DNA of 54,950 nt from DAOVRD01 sp964521715 (GTDB lineage Bacteria > Planctomycetota > Brocadiia > SM23-32), in the NCBI GenBank assembly GCA_964521715.1, contig CAZFSS010000029.1, positions 1 to 54,950 of the forward strand, in the 5' to 3' direction. Made by a program: the position numbers and the translations under genes. The notes under the pieces were generated by a model. That model did not search any database. It saw only the letters and a list, made by a program, of their open reading frames with translations, and was not told the origin of the DNA. This document shows, one piece after another, positions 42,701 to 50,621 of this stretch; positions within the stretch are counted from its first letter, which is position 1, and each line of letters opens with the position of its first letter.

Positions 42701-43555
42701 GTGGACCCCTTGGATTGTGCGGAAGCCACCCAGAGACTCGTCGAAGCCCTTGAGGGCGGCCTGTCTCAGTCGGATAGCAGCCGCCTGGGCGAGCACCTGA
42801 GCCGCTGCGCTTCCTGCTGTGCCGAGTTCGAGATGCTGCGCAAGGGGTCGGACGCCCTCATTGCGGCCACGCCGGAGCTTGCTCCCCGCGAGCGCTACCT
42901 GACCACGGCCCGTCTTGACCGCCTGATGGCCGCGTGTCTGGGGCGCCCGATGACTCTCAGGATCATCACGTTCCGCCGGTTCGTGGCGGCTGCCGCCGTC
43001 GCCGTCATCCTCGTTTCCGGTTTCTTTATTGCCGGCGACGTTGCGCGCATCTGGAGGGCCGAGCGTCAGGAGCCGTTGATCGTCCTGGACTGGCTGGGGG
43101 TGGCCGTCGCCGCCCAGGAACCGGAGGGGCGCGAAGGCCTCGAGGTGAAGGCCGTGCTGGAAGACTCGCCCGCTCACGCCGCCGGCATCCAGCCCGCCGA
43201 CGTGTTGCTCCAGGTCGAGGATCGTGCAATAGACGACCTCGCCGTGTTGGCGTATCCGGCCCTCTACGCCCGGCGCTCCGGGACGGTGGTTTTCCAGGTC
43301 TTCAGGAACAATCGGATAGAGACTGTGCCCGTGGAGGTCAACTCCCGGCCCCTCTTGCTCTACGCGGGCGCGGGCGGGCCGGCCGACGGCATCGTTCGAT
43401 TGCGCTGGAAGGCCGTTGGCGCCTTCTGGTCGGCCCCGCCCGGCTCGTCGGAAACGGGCGCCGTCCAGGAGCTTCAGGAGGAGAACGAACGCCTCCGCCA
43501 GCGCGTCCACGAGCTGGAACAGTCCATCAACCCGCCTGCCCCGGCGGGCCGCTAA
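42701..43555 (+). CDS. Anti-sigma factor with zf-HC2, membrane helix and PDZ domain
   Basis: The 284-residue product begins with a ZAS/zf-HC2 motif (EHLSRCASC near residues 29-37) that would bind the preceding sigma factor. One membrane helix lies at about 92-112 (FVAAAAVAVILVSGFFIAG). A PDZ domain follows, in which the carboxylate-loop equivalent LDWLGVAVAA and EDSPAHAAGIQPADVLLQVED are recognisable. The C-terminus is a short coiled coil (VQELQEENERLRQRVHELEQ). PDZ domains in sigma/anti-sigma systems usually sit on the protease or a separate sensor, so having one on the anti-sigma factor is unusual. The GTG at 42701 is only two bases from GGAGG; a TTG at 42710 has better spacing, so the start is uncertain. 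Confidence 0.85.
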   Translation: MDPLDCAEATQRLVEALEGGLSQSDSSRLGEHLSRCASCCAEFEMLRKGSDALIAATPELAPRERYLTTARLDRLMAACLGRPMTLRIITFRRFVAAAAVAVILVSGFFIAGDVARIWRAERQEPLIVLDWLGVAVAAQEPEGREGLEVKAVLEDSPAHAAGIQPADVLLQVEDRAIDDLAVLAYPALYARRSGTVVFQVFRNNRIETVPVEVNSRPLLLYAGAGGPADGIVRLRWKAVGAFWSAPPGSSETGAVQELQEENERLRQRVHELEQSINPPAPAGR

Positions 43556-43606
43556 CCCGCGAGTCTCCTCACCCTCGCCCGATTCCCGCGTGCCCCATGA
43601 TGCTGG

Positions 43607-46222
43607 CTACTCCTTGATGAGCTTCGCTTCCCACGGCCCGAAGCTGACGGTACGCTCGACGCCTTGCCAGTGCAGCACCGCGTCCTGCGGCGCGTCCGTT
43701 GCGTTCACGGCGATGACGGCTTCGCTGCCGTCGGGGGCGCGGAACGCGTTGTGCAGCACGGCGGGCGCGCCGTCCTCGCCCCGCTTCGCCTCCAGCAGCG
43801 GCGGGGCCAGCATGCGGCCGAGGAGCAGGTAGGGCCGTCCCTCGCCGTGGAACAGGTCCACCCACCGCACGGCGAGCTCGTGCTCCGGCGGCAGGCCGCT
43901 GCGCGCGGCAACGGTCCAGGAGCCGTCGTCGCCGAGTTCCTCCAGCGCCGCGTCGTCGATCCAGACCTTCGCCGCGCCCACCACGTGAAGCATGACGCGC
44001 AGGCGCACCGCGCCCTCCGGCATCGTGAACGTCACCTCACCCCGCCGCCATTCGCCCTGGTCGGAAAGGGGGACCGCCCAGGCCCCCTTGGACTGCCACT
44101 CGGCGTCGAACGCGCCGATCATGGCGCTATTCGGCCTTGCGGGTGGGGCGGCCCGCGACCAGAGGCTGAACCTGTACTGCCGCCCGATCCGCAGGCCGCC
44201 CGGACCGATGGGCACGTTCTGGGAGACCTGCCCGATGTCGTCCGGTGCGGCGCTCTCGATTCGCAGGCTGGCGCGGCCGCCGTGCGGCACGGCCTCGTCG
44301 CAGTAGGGCTTGCCGGCGTAGTCCTGGCCGCGATAGCCCGTGACGTGCTCCCAGCCGTCCGGCACGTCGCCGTCCCAGGACTCGAATGCGCCGTTGCGCA
44401 GAGCCGGCGATGGCTCCAGGGGCCAGTGGGGGACGAGGTGGGGCACCTGACCGTTGACCAGACAGTAGGCCATCATGCGCAGGTCGCCGCCGCGGGGGTT
44501 GCTCTGGAAGAAGGGGACGAACTCGTGGTAGAGGTAAGCGACCACCGACGCGCGCTCGTCCTGCTTCGGCTCGCCGTAGCGCGCCTGGTAGTCCCGGTAG
44601 TCCTGGATGCCGACCTGCTGCAGGTGGAGTTCCTGCGGCTCCTCAATGCCTATGATGATGTCCGGATTGAGGCGCCGGCATTCCCGGCGCATCGCGTCGA
44701 GCTGCTCGACGAAGGCTTCGGTGTCCCACAGGCCGGGCCCGGGAGGGTGTCCGTGGTCTTTGCTGAAGCACGCGCCGCCCCCCGGGCCGAGTCCTCCGAC
44801 CACCTGGTCAACCTGGATCATGTCCGCCCCGCGCCTGGTCAGCTCGACGGCGACGTCGTTGAGCCATTGGCGCGTCCAGGGGTCGCCGCGGCAGAGGCCG
44901 CGGTTGGTTCCGCCGCGCAGCCAGGGCGGGTCCCAGCCCCAGGGCGCCCCGTCCCTGTTGAGCACGGCATGCGGCAGTCCGGCCTGCTGGAAGTCCCGGC
45001 GGTCGTCCCACTCGAAGCCACCGTCGGGCCGCTGGCCGTAGGTCTCGGCCCAGTGGTAGCCCGACGGCCAGAAGAAAGGATGGCCGCCGGCTGCCCTGGC
45101 GGCGCGCACGCAGCGCGCGAGCCCTTCTTCGGACGGGTACGGCGGGAAGTAGTCCGGCGGGATCCACGGCGCCACGCGTTCCCATCCCCAGAACGCGACG
45201 ATCAGGGGAGCGCCTGCGAAGCGGGCCCGCCAGTAGTCGGCCAGCCATGCCTCGATCCGTTCGGGCCGCCCCAGCCACTCGCGGTCGAACCGCACCATGG
45301 CCGGTCCCTGCCTGATCCAGTCGGGCAGGTCGTCGCGCTGGGCCAGCGTGCGGGCACACCACGGCTGTTGGAGCGCCCACTCCTTGTAGATGTCTGCCGC
45401 GTCCGGCCAGTCCGTGGCGCGCTCGGGGTCGGCAGACCTGAAGGTTCGAGTGACCACCTCGTAGCCCGGCTCGAACGGACCTGTCAACTCGTGGAAGCAG
45501 CAGCGCCGCCACGCGAGCTGGAGGCCATCTTCATTGCGGCGGAGCTGAAGCGCTTTGGGGCAGCCCCGGCTGTCCGCCGTGGCGGAGTAGAACCCGCCGA
45601 GGCCGTCGTAGTAGCAGACGAACTGCGCGGCAAGCTCCCCCGGCTGGCGGGCGTAGACCGTGGTGCTGGCCGGCCACCGGCTTGGCTCATGGAACACCCC
45701 TCCCTTGGTGAGGCCGGCGGCCAGGCGGGCGCCGCCCGCCTCGTCCCCGAGGGGTGCGCGCAGCGTGATGACGGGGTAGCCCACCTCTTCCAGGATCAGG
45801 GATTCGCCGCCGTGGATGACGATGCTCCACCGGATCATGTCTTCCTGGCCGGAGGCCGAGACGGTGCAGTCGGCGTGGATGCGGCGCCCCCCGAGGTTCC
45901 GGTAGGCGATGCGGATTGTCTTGCGTCCGGCCTCCTCCGAGGCGTCGTAGCTCACGCTCTCCGCGTTGCTGCTGTTGAGCCACTCGAGTTGTCCGGAGGT
46001 GTCTCCCGGCTTCGACAGGGCGATCCAGAACAGGACCGGCTCCGCCCCGGGAGCCGCGAAGTCGCGTCCCGTGGCCGGGTCCACGAACGAGCCGACGGCC
46101 CCGCCGCGCTGAGCGTCGAGCTCCAGGCGACCGGCCGCGCTGCGCAGCACCAGGCTGTCCGGCTGCGCGGCATCCGCCGCAGCCAACGATAGCAGAATCG
46201 GAATCACGACCAACCCCTTCAT
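43607..46222 (-). CDS. Secreted glycoside-hydrolase-like protein, DUF6259 type
   Basis: The 871-residue product has a clear signal peptide (MKGLVVIPILLSLAAADA). An N-terminal beta-sandwich (about 20-270) leads to a (beta/alpha)8-type region at about 300-580 that includes LIVAFWGWERVAPWIPPDYFPP and GADMIQVDQVVGG, where the aspartate lies where GH-like barrels place a catalytic residue. A carbohydrate-binding-type jelly roll follows (about 600-750, with FESWDGDVPDGWEHV), then a C-terminal beta domain. The plan resembles DUF6259 proteins; I recall this rather than having searched. The substrate is unknown. AGGTG precedes the ATG by seven bases. It is transcribed towards the anti-sigma gene. Confidence 0.72.
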   Translation of the reverse strand: MKGLVVIPILLSLAAADAAQPDSLVLRSAAGRLELDAQRGGAVGSFVDPATGRDFAAPGAEPVLFWIALSKPGDTSGQLEWLNSSNAESVSYDASEEAGRKTIRIAYRNLGGRRIHADCTVSASGQEDMIRWSIVIHGGESLILEEVGYPVITLRAPLGDEAGGARLAAGLTKGGVFHEPSRWPASTTVYARQPGELAAQFVCYYDGLGGFYSATADSRGCPKALQLRRNEDGLQLAWRRCCFHELTGPFEPGYEVVTRTFRSADPERATDWPDAADIYKEWALQQPWCARTLAQRDDLPDWIRQGPAMVRFDREWLGRPERIEAWLADYWRARFAGAPLIVAFWGWERVAPWIPPDYFPPYPSEEGLARCVRAARAAGGHPFFWPSGYHWAETYGQRPDGGFEWDDRRDFQQAGLPHAVLNRDGAPWGWDPPWLRGGTNRGLCRGDPWTRQWLNDVAVELTRRGADMIQVDQVVGGLGPGGGACFSKDHGHPPGPGLWDTEAFVEQLDAMRRECRRLNPDIIIGIEEPQELHLQQVGIQDYRDYQARYGEPKQDERASVVAYLYHEFVPFFQSNPRGGDLRMMAYCLVNGQVPHLVPHWPLEPSPALRNGAFESWDGDVPDGWEHVTGYRGQDYAGKPYCDEAVPHGGRASLRIESAAPDDIGQVSQNVPIGPGGLRIGRQYRFSLWSRAAPPARPNSAMIGAFDAEWQSKGAWAVPLSDQGEWRRGEVTFTMPEGAVRLRVMLHVVGAAKVWIDDAALEELGDDGSWTVAARSGLPPEHELAVRWVDLFHGEGRPYLLLGRMLAPPLLEAKRGEDGAPAVLHNAFRAPDGSEAVIAVNATDAPQDAVLHWQGVERTVSFGPWEAKLIKE

Positions 46223-46324
46223 CCCGGCACCTGCTCTATGAACGGCTCCCTCTCGGCCGGACCGGACGGCCCGTGCGCTGCCACATTCTGCCCGGCTGGC
46301 TGGACTTCATCAAGGCAAACTCCG

Positions 46325-46353
46325 TTGCGCCGGGCGCAATCCGCATGTAACAT
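46325..46353 (+). promoter_or_regulatory. Possible promoter of the zinc-ribbon/LemA operon
   Basis: TTGCGC and TAACAT are separated by 17 bases, about 32 bases upstream of the ATG at 46385 and its GGAGG site. Positions 46223-46324 show no gene. Confidence 0.45.
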
Positions 46354-46384
46354 GTGCGAATAATGATGTGCGCGGAGGCGTACC

Positions 46385-46816
46385 ATGTTATGCCCGGCCT
46401 GTAAAGACGCCGAGATGCTGGTGCTCGAGTTCGAGCTGGTGGAGATCGACTACTGCCCCGAGTGCAACGGCGTCTGGCTCGACTCCGGCGAGCTGGAGCT
46501 GATCGGCCGGAAGGCAGGCACGCTGCACGGGGAGCTGCTCAGCGCACTCGAGAAGGAGCAGGGCAAGCGGGCCGGCGGCGGGCGGCGCTGCCCCGTGTGC
46601 CGCAAGGCGATGCGCCAGGTGCACACGCGGACCGACCCGCCGATCGTGCTCGACCGATGCCCCCGGCAGCACGGGCTGTGGTTCGACAGGGGCGAGTTGC
46701 CGGCCGTGGTGCAGGCGGCCGGCACGGCGGAGGACAGCATCCTGGCCCGGTTCTTCGCGGAACTCGGGCCGACTCAAGGCGATAACTCGCAGCGGAAAGG
46801 GAGGCCGGCCACATGA
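46385..46816 (+). CDS. Tandem zf-TFIIB zinc-ribbon protein
   Basis: The 143-residue protein has two zf-TFIIB-type ribbons: CPACKDAEM with DYCPECNGVWLDSGELE, and CPVCRKAMRQV with DRCPRQHGLWFDRGELP. In the second, the closing CxxC is changed to CPRQH, so zinc would be held by Cys and His or bound more weakly. The family function is unknown. Its stop overlaps the LemA start (ATGA), giving a translationally coupled pair. GGAGG lies upstream of the ATG. Confidence 0.85.
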   Translation: MLCPACKDAEMLVLEFELVEIDYCPECNGVWLDSGELELIGRKAGTLHGELLSALEKEQGKRAGGGRRCPVCRKAMRQVHTRTDPPIVLDRCPRQHGLWFDRGELPAVVQAAGTAEDSILARFFAELGPTQGDNSQRKGRPAT

Positions 46817-47367
46817 TTGGCGTCTACATTCTGATCGGCGTGGTCGTCGTGGTAATCCTGTGGATGGTGGGCACCTACAACGGGCTGGTGCGGCTGCGCA
46901 ACCAGTTCCAGAATGCCTGGGCCCAGATAGACGTCCAGCTCAAGCGCAGGCACGACCTGATCCCGAACCTTGTCGAGACCGCCAAGGGGTACATGGGGCA
47001 CGAGCGCGGGACGCTGGAGGCCGTCACCAAGGCGCGCAACCTGGCCGCGCAGGCGAGCGGAGCGGGCCAGGCGTCGGGCGCCGAGCAGGGCCTGACCAAC
47101 GCCCTCGGCCAGTTCTTCGTCGTGGTCGAGCGCTACCCCAACCTGAAAGCGAACCAGAACTTCCTGGCCCTGCAAGAAGAGCTGGCCTCGACGGAGAACA
47201 AGATCGGGTTCGCCCGCCAGTTCTACAACGACCAGGTCATGAACTACAACATCCGCATCCAGAGCTTCCCGGCCAGCATCATGGCCGGCATGTTCAGCTT
47301 CAGGCAGGCCGAGCTGTTCGAGCTCGAGGCCGCGGCCGAGCGCGAGGTGCCCCAAGTCAAGTTCTGA
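46813..47367 (+). CDS. lemA: LemA family protein
   Basis: The 184-residue protein matches LemA: an N-terminal membrane helix (residues about 2-20), then the family blocks YNGLVRLRNQFQNAWAQID and LKRRHDLIPNLVETAKGYM, with FLALQEELASTENKIGFARQFYN further on. The helical body faces the outside. LemA genes are often found near HtpX-like M48 peptidases and TPM-domain proteins; here the HtpX-like gene follows after 132 bp. The role is poorly defined. It overlaps the zinc-ribbon gene by four bases. Confidence 0.95.
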   Translation: MIGVYILIGVVVVVILWMVGTYNGLVRLRNQFQNAWAQIDVQLKRRHDLIPNLVETAKGYMGHERGTLEAVTKARNLAAQASGAGQASGAEQGLTNALGQFFVVVERYPNLKANQNFLALQEELASTENKIGFARQFYNDQVMNYNIRIQSFPASIMAGMFSFRQAELFELEAAAEREVPQVKF

Positions 47368-47499
47368 GCCCTATCGCGTCCGGCGCACCCGCGCCCGCTG
47401 GCCACGCGGCCGGGCACTGCCGGCCGGAAGCCGGCGCTGCAAGCTCGGCGGACCACCGCAATGCGCAATCGGTGCAGCGCAGACAGGACCTGACGCGCA

Positions 47500-48693
47500 A
47501 TGTGGGAAGCGATCCGTGCCAATAAGAGGCGTTCGGCCGTGTTGGTCCTCACCATGGCGGGCGTCCTGATCGCGCTCGGCTACGGGATCGGCCTCTACTT
47601 CTCCCCCGACTACGCCTACGTCGGCGTGCTCGCCGCCGTCCTGATCTGGGTCTTCCTGTGGATGATGGCCGTCATAGGCGGCCGGGGAATGCTGCTCGGC
47701 AGCGTCCACGCGCGCCGCATCGAGCATGACGACTTCCCGGTCCTGTTCAACGTCGTCGAGGAGATGACCATTGCCGCCGGCCTGCCCAAGATGCCCCAGG
47801 TCTATATCATCGACACCGACGCGCCGAACGCCTTCGCCGTCGGCAACGAGGAGAACTCGGCCGTGGCCGTGACTTCCGGGCTCTTGATGCAGCTCAACCG
47901 CGACGAGCTCCAGGGCGTCGTCGCGCACGAGATCGGCCACGTCAAGAACCACGACACGCGCTTCATGGTGCTGGCCGGCGTGATGATGGGCGCCATCATC
48001 CTGCTGGCCGACGTGTTCGTGCGAGGCGTCTTCTACGGCGGCGGACGGGGCAGGAGGCGGTCAAGCGGCAGGGGCGGCGGCCAGGCCCAGGTCGTGGTCC
48101 TCATCCTGGCGCTCGTGCTGGCCGTGCTGGCTCCACTGCTGGCGCAGATCCTCTACTTCGCGTGCTCGCGCCGGCGTGAGTATCTGGCTGACGCTTCGGG
48201 GGCTCGGTTCACGCGCTACCCGGCGGGCCTGGCCTCGGCGCTGGAGAAGATATCGGCGTCCGCCCAGAAGATGGCGGACGTCAACCGGGCCGTCGCGCCC
48301 ATGTTCACGGTCAGCCCCCTGAAGGGAGGCGCGGCCAACAGCCTGTTCAGCACGCACCCGCCCACGGAGGATCGTGTGCGCGTACTGCTCGCCATGGGCG
48401 GCGCCGGCTACGCCGAGTACGAAGCGGCCTACGCCGCAGCACATGGCGGGCACCTCCTCGGGCAGCGCACCCTGGCCGACGCGCAGCCCGTGGCCGCGCG
48501 CGCTCCCTCGGCCGAGCCTGAGAAAACGGACCTGGCGAAGGCCCGGGACGCCGTGGACGTCCTCCATCGGGTCGGAGGCTACCTGTTCCTGGCTTGCGCG
48601 TGCGGGCTGAAGATCAAGGTCCCGCCGGGCTACAAGGGGGACGAGGTCCGCTGCCCCCGCTGCGGCCGGACCCTCGAAGCCAAGCGTGCCTGA
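47500..48693 (+). CDS. HtpX-like M48 membrane metallopeptidase with C-terminal zinc ribbon
   Basis: The 397-residue protein has two N-terminal membrane helices (about 15-33 and 40-60), the catalytic zinc motif HEIGH at residues 143-147, two further hydrophobic helices (about 155-175 and 195-225), and the third ligand region SRRREYLADASGARF. HtpX degrades damaged membrane proteins. Standard HtpX is about 290 residues; here a linker and a zinc ribbon are added at the C-terminus, with CACGLKIKVPPGYKGDEV and CPRCGRTLEA near residues 366-393, where the first pair is CxC. That echoes the zinc-ribbon protein two genes upstream. It ends before a dispersed hairpin element that separates it from the convergent gene. 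Confidence 0.9.
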   Translation: MWEAIRANKRRSAVLVLTMAGVLIALGYGIGLYFSPDYAYVGVLAAVLIWVFLWMMAVIGGRGMLLGSVHARRIEHDDFPVLFNVVEEMTIAAGLPKMPQVYIIDTDAPNAFAVGNEENSAVAVTSGLLMQLNRDELQGVVAHEIGHVKNHDTRFMVLAGVMMGAIILLADVFVRGVFYGGGRGRRRSSGRGGGQAQVVVLILALVLAVLAPLLAQILYFACSRRREYLADASGARFTRYPAGLASALEKISASAQKMADVNRAVAPMFTVSPLKGGAANSLFSTHPPTEDRVRVLLAMGGAGYAEYEAAYAAAHGGHLLGQRTLADAQPVAARAPSAEPEKTDLAKARDAVDVLHRVGGYLFLACACGLKIKVPPGYKGDEVRCPRCGRTLEAKRA

Positions 48694-48725
48694 GCCGTCG
48701 GCCGCCGCTGCCGCCAAGGATGAGT

Positions 48726-48825
48726 TGTCGTTCTGGGGCCGGCGCGGGCGGCCGAAGAGTCTCGTTGTTCAGCGTGCGGCAAGGCGAGATTCTTCGTCGC
48801 GCCTTCGCCGCTCCTCAGAATGACA
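48726..48825. repeat. 100-bp dispersed hairpin element, copy 2
   Basis: The terminal inverted repeat is TGTCGTTCTGGGG against CCTCAGAATGACA, 11 of 13 positions paired. An internal inverted pair, CGAAGAGTCTCG and CGAGATTCTTCG, matches 11 of 12. It aligns with copy 1 at 15388-15488 along its whole length. The right half is nearly identical between copies and the left half more diverged. It fills the space between two convergent genes and may act as a two-way terminator. Confidence 0.82.
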
Positions 48826-48843
48826 GGAGCGGTCTGCCGCCGC

Positions 48844-49410
48844 TCACCGCGGCATGGCAATCACTTCCCGCACCTTTAGGTCGAAAAAGTTCGTCGAGTA
48901 AGCGGGGCTCAGCACTACGGCCGTGTCGGCGCCCTGGCCCGTGCCGCCGATGGCGATCACCTCCCGGTCGACCGGGATCAGACCGGCGTCGGCCGCCATG
49001 ACGGCCACCTCGACCGCGACCTTCATGCCCTGGCTGAAGGTGTAGTAGGTGTGGGCGATGAGCTCGACGGGCGGCAGGCCGCCGAACTTGTCGCGGATGG
49101 CCGACTCCACGCTGCCCATCAGCGTGTGCGTGGCGGTGAGGAACTGGACGCCCCTCGCCTCGGCGGCTCCGACCTTCTCGGGGTCCGGCGGCGCGTAGAC
49201 CTTCCAGTATCCGGCGTGAAGCGTCACGCCGACGATGTTCGCGTCCATGCCGTCGAACGCGTCGGCCGCCTTCAGGGCCGTCTCGCCGCTGGAAGTGGCC
49301 AGCACGACGTCCTTGATGCCCAGCTTTTCCGCCCGCCTGCGTGCGGCCTCCAGCGTGGCCTCGGTGTTCGCCGGGCCGCCCTCTTCGAACAGCAGCAGCT
49401 CAGTCCTCAT
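48844..49410 (-). CDS. Stand-alone pyruvate kinase C-terminal-like domain protein
   Basis: The 188-residue protein matches the PK_C-like family (PF02887), the regulatory domain of pyruvate kinase found as a separate protein in some bacteria and archaea. Typical segments are ANTEATLEAARRRAEKLGI, VVLATSSGETALKAAD and REVIAIGGTGQGADTAVVL. It has no catalytic kinase domain. The function of the free domain is unknown; small-molecule sensing is inference. It is 36 bases downstream of the dehydrogenase gene on the same strand and probably co-transcribed. GGGGGGAAG precedes the ATG. Confidence 0.87.
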   Translation of the reverse strand: MRTELLLFEEGGPANTEATLEAARRRAEKLGIKDVVLATSSGETALKAADAFDGMDANIVGVTLHAGYWKVYAPPDPEKVGAAEARGVQFLTATHTLMGSVESAIRDKFGGLPPVELIAHTYYTFSQGMKVAVEVAVMAADAGLIPVDREVIAIGGTGQGADTAVVLSPAYSTNFFDLKVREVIAMPR

Positions 49411-49446
49411 GCTTCCCCCCTTTGGCGCGCGCGGCGCGCGTTCCTC

Positions 49447-50466
49447 TCAGAATCTCACGCCGAGCTTCAGGTTCGTCTCCGGCGCGGAGGCGATCTTCGG
49501 GTAATGCTCCAGCACGTCCTCGAAGGGCACGACGGGCTGCACGATCTCCTCGGACTTCAGGAGCCCTTCGCGCAGCATCCGCCAGCAGCAATCCATCAGG
49601 CGGCGCTCGTCCCAGCGCGGGTAATCCGGGTTCGGCTCGCTGCAGGCGCGGCTGAAGACGATGGTTGGCCGGTTCATGTGGGCCTCGCCGCCCAGGTCGA
49701 GCTGCGGGCATCCCGGCCTGGGGAAGGACCCCGCCACGACCGTCCCGCCGTAGGCCACCGCGCGGATTGCCGAGTGGAGCCCCGCATCGCTGCCCGAGAA
49801 GTCGATGCAGACGTCCGCGCCGCGCTTGCCGGTCTCCTCCTTGATGCGCAGGCCGACGTCCTCCACGGCGGGATCCAGGACAAGGTCCGCGCCGCACCTG
49901 GCTGCAACGTCCCTTCGCAGCGCGTAGAGGTCCACGCCGATGACGGGATAAGCGCCCGCGAGCTTTGCCAGTTGGGCCGCGAACTGGCCGATGGCTCCGA
50001 GGCCGAAGACGGCGACGGCGTCCCCGATCCGCACGTGACCGTCGCGCACCGCGCCCATGGCGAAGTCGGCCGGGTCGAGGCAGACGGCCGCCTTCCAGCT
50101 TACGCCGTCGGGGAGGACCCATGCCGTGTCGGGCCAGACGGCGACCTCGCGGAAGTTCGAGTAGTGGAAGACGCGGTCGCCTTCCTTGAGCCGCGTGACC
50201 TCCGGGCCGACGGCCTGGACGACGCCCACGACCATGTTGCCCGCGCCGAAGTCGAACCAGCGCGGCGGCTCGGCGCGGCAGAGCTGGTAGTCGGCGTCGT
50301 AGGGGCCGCGCTCCAAGAAGTAGCCCTTGAAGAACGCCATCTCCGTGCCGTGCTTGGCGGCGCCGAACTCGGCACGGACCTTGACTTGATGCGGGCCGGG
50401 CTTCGGCTCGGGATACTCCCGCAGCACAAGCTGGCCCGGCTTCGTGATGATGCACTCCCTGGGCAT
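49447..50466 (-). CDS. Medium-chain (MDR) NAD(P)-dependent dehydrogenase
   Basis: The 339-residue protein has the MDR two-domain plan: a GroES-like N-terminal part (GPHQVKVRAEFGAAKHGTEM, VGVVQAVGPEVTRLKEGDRV) and a Rossmann fold with GLGAIG at residues 155-160. The four-cysteine structural zinc cluster of classical alcohol dehydrogenases is missing, and the catalytic zinc ligands are not clear because the usual Cys-Gly near residue 38 is replaced by AKHG. It may be of the zinc-independent or single-zinc type. The ATG at 50466 follows GGGAG by eight bases; a longer frame adds 27 unlikely residues. The downstream gene is the PK_C-like protein. The substrate is unknown. Confidence 0.87.
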   Translation of the reverse strand: MPRECIITKPGQLVLREYPEPKPGPHQVKVRAEFGAAKHGTEMAFFKGYFLERGPYDADYQLCRAEPPRWFDFGAGNMVVGVVQAVGPEVTRLKEGDRVFHYSNFREVAVWPDTAWVLPDGVSWKAAVCLDPADFAMGAVRDGHVRIGDAVAVFGLGAIGQFAAQLAKLAGAYPVIGVDLYALRRDVAARCGADLVLDPAVEDVGLRIKEETGKRGADVCIDFSGSDAGLHSAIRAVAYGGTVVAGSFPRPGCPQLDLGGEAHMNRPTIVFSRACSEPNPDYPRWDERRLMDCCWRMLREGLLKSEEIVQPVVPFEDVLEHYPKIASAPETNLKLGVRF

Positions 50467-50621
50467 GGCTGGCTCCCGTGCACCTGGTGGGCAATGGGGA
50501 CAACGGACACGGCGGGACAGCATACCCATGCGGCGCGTGCGGGGCAAGCGGCGGCCGGGCGTGGGAGACGCCTTCTGACTGTGGGCTCAGTCGTTCGGGC
50601 CGTGGGGGACGACGCGAATTC

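Noticed and set aside
43664..46192. An 842-residue open frame on the plus strand
   Set aside because: It is antisense to the DUF6259-like gene, which carries a signal peptide and ordered domains.
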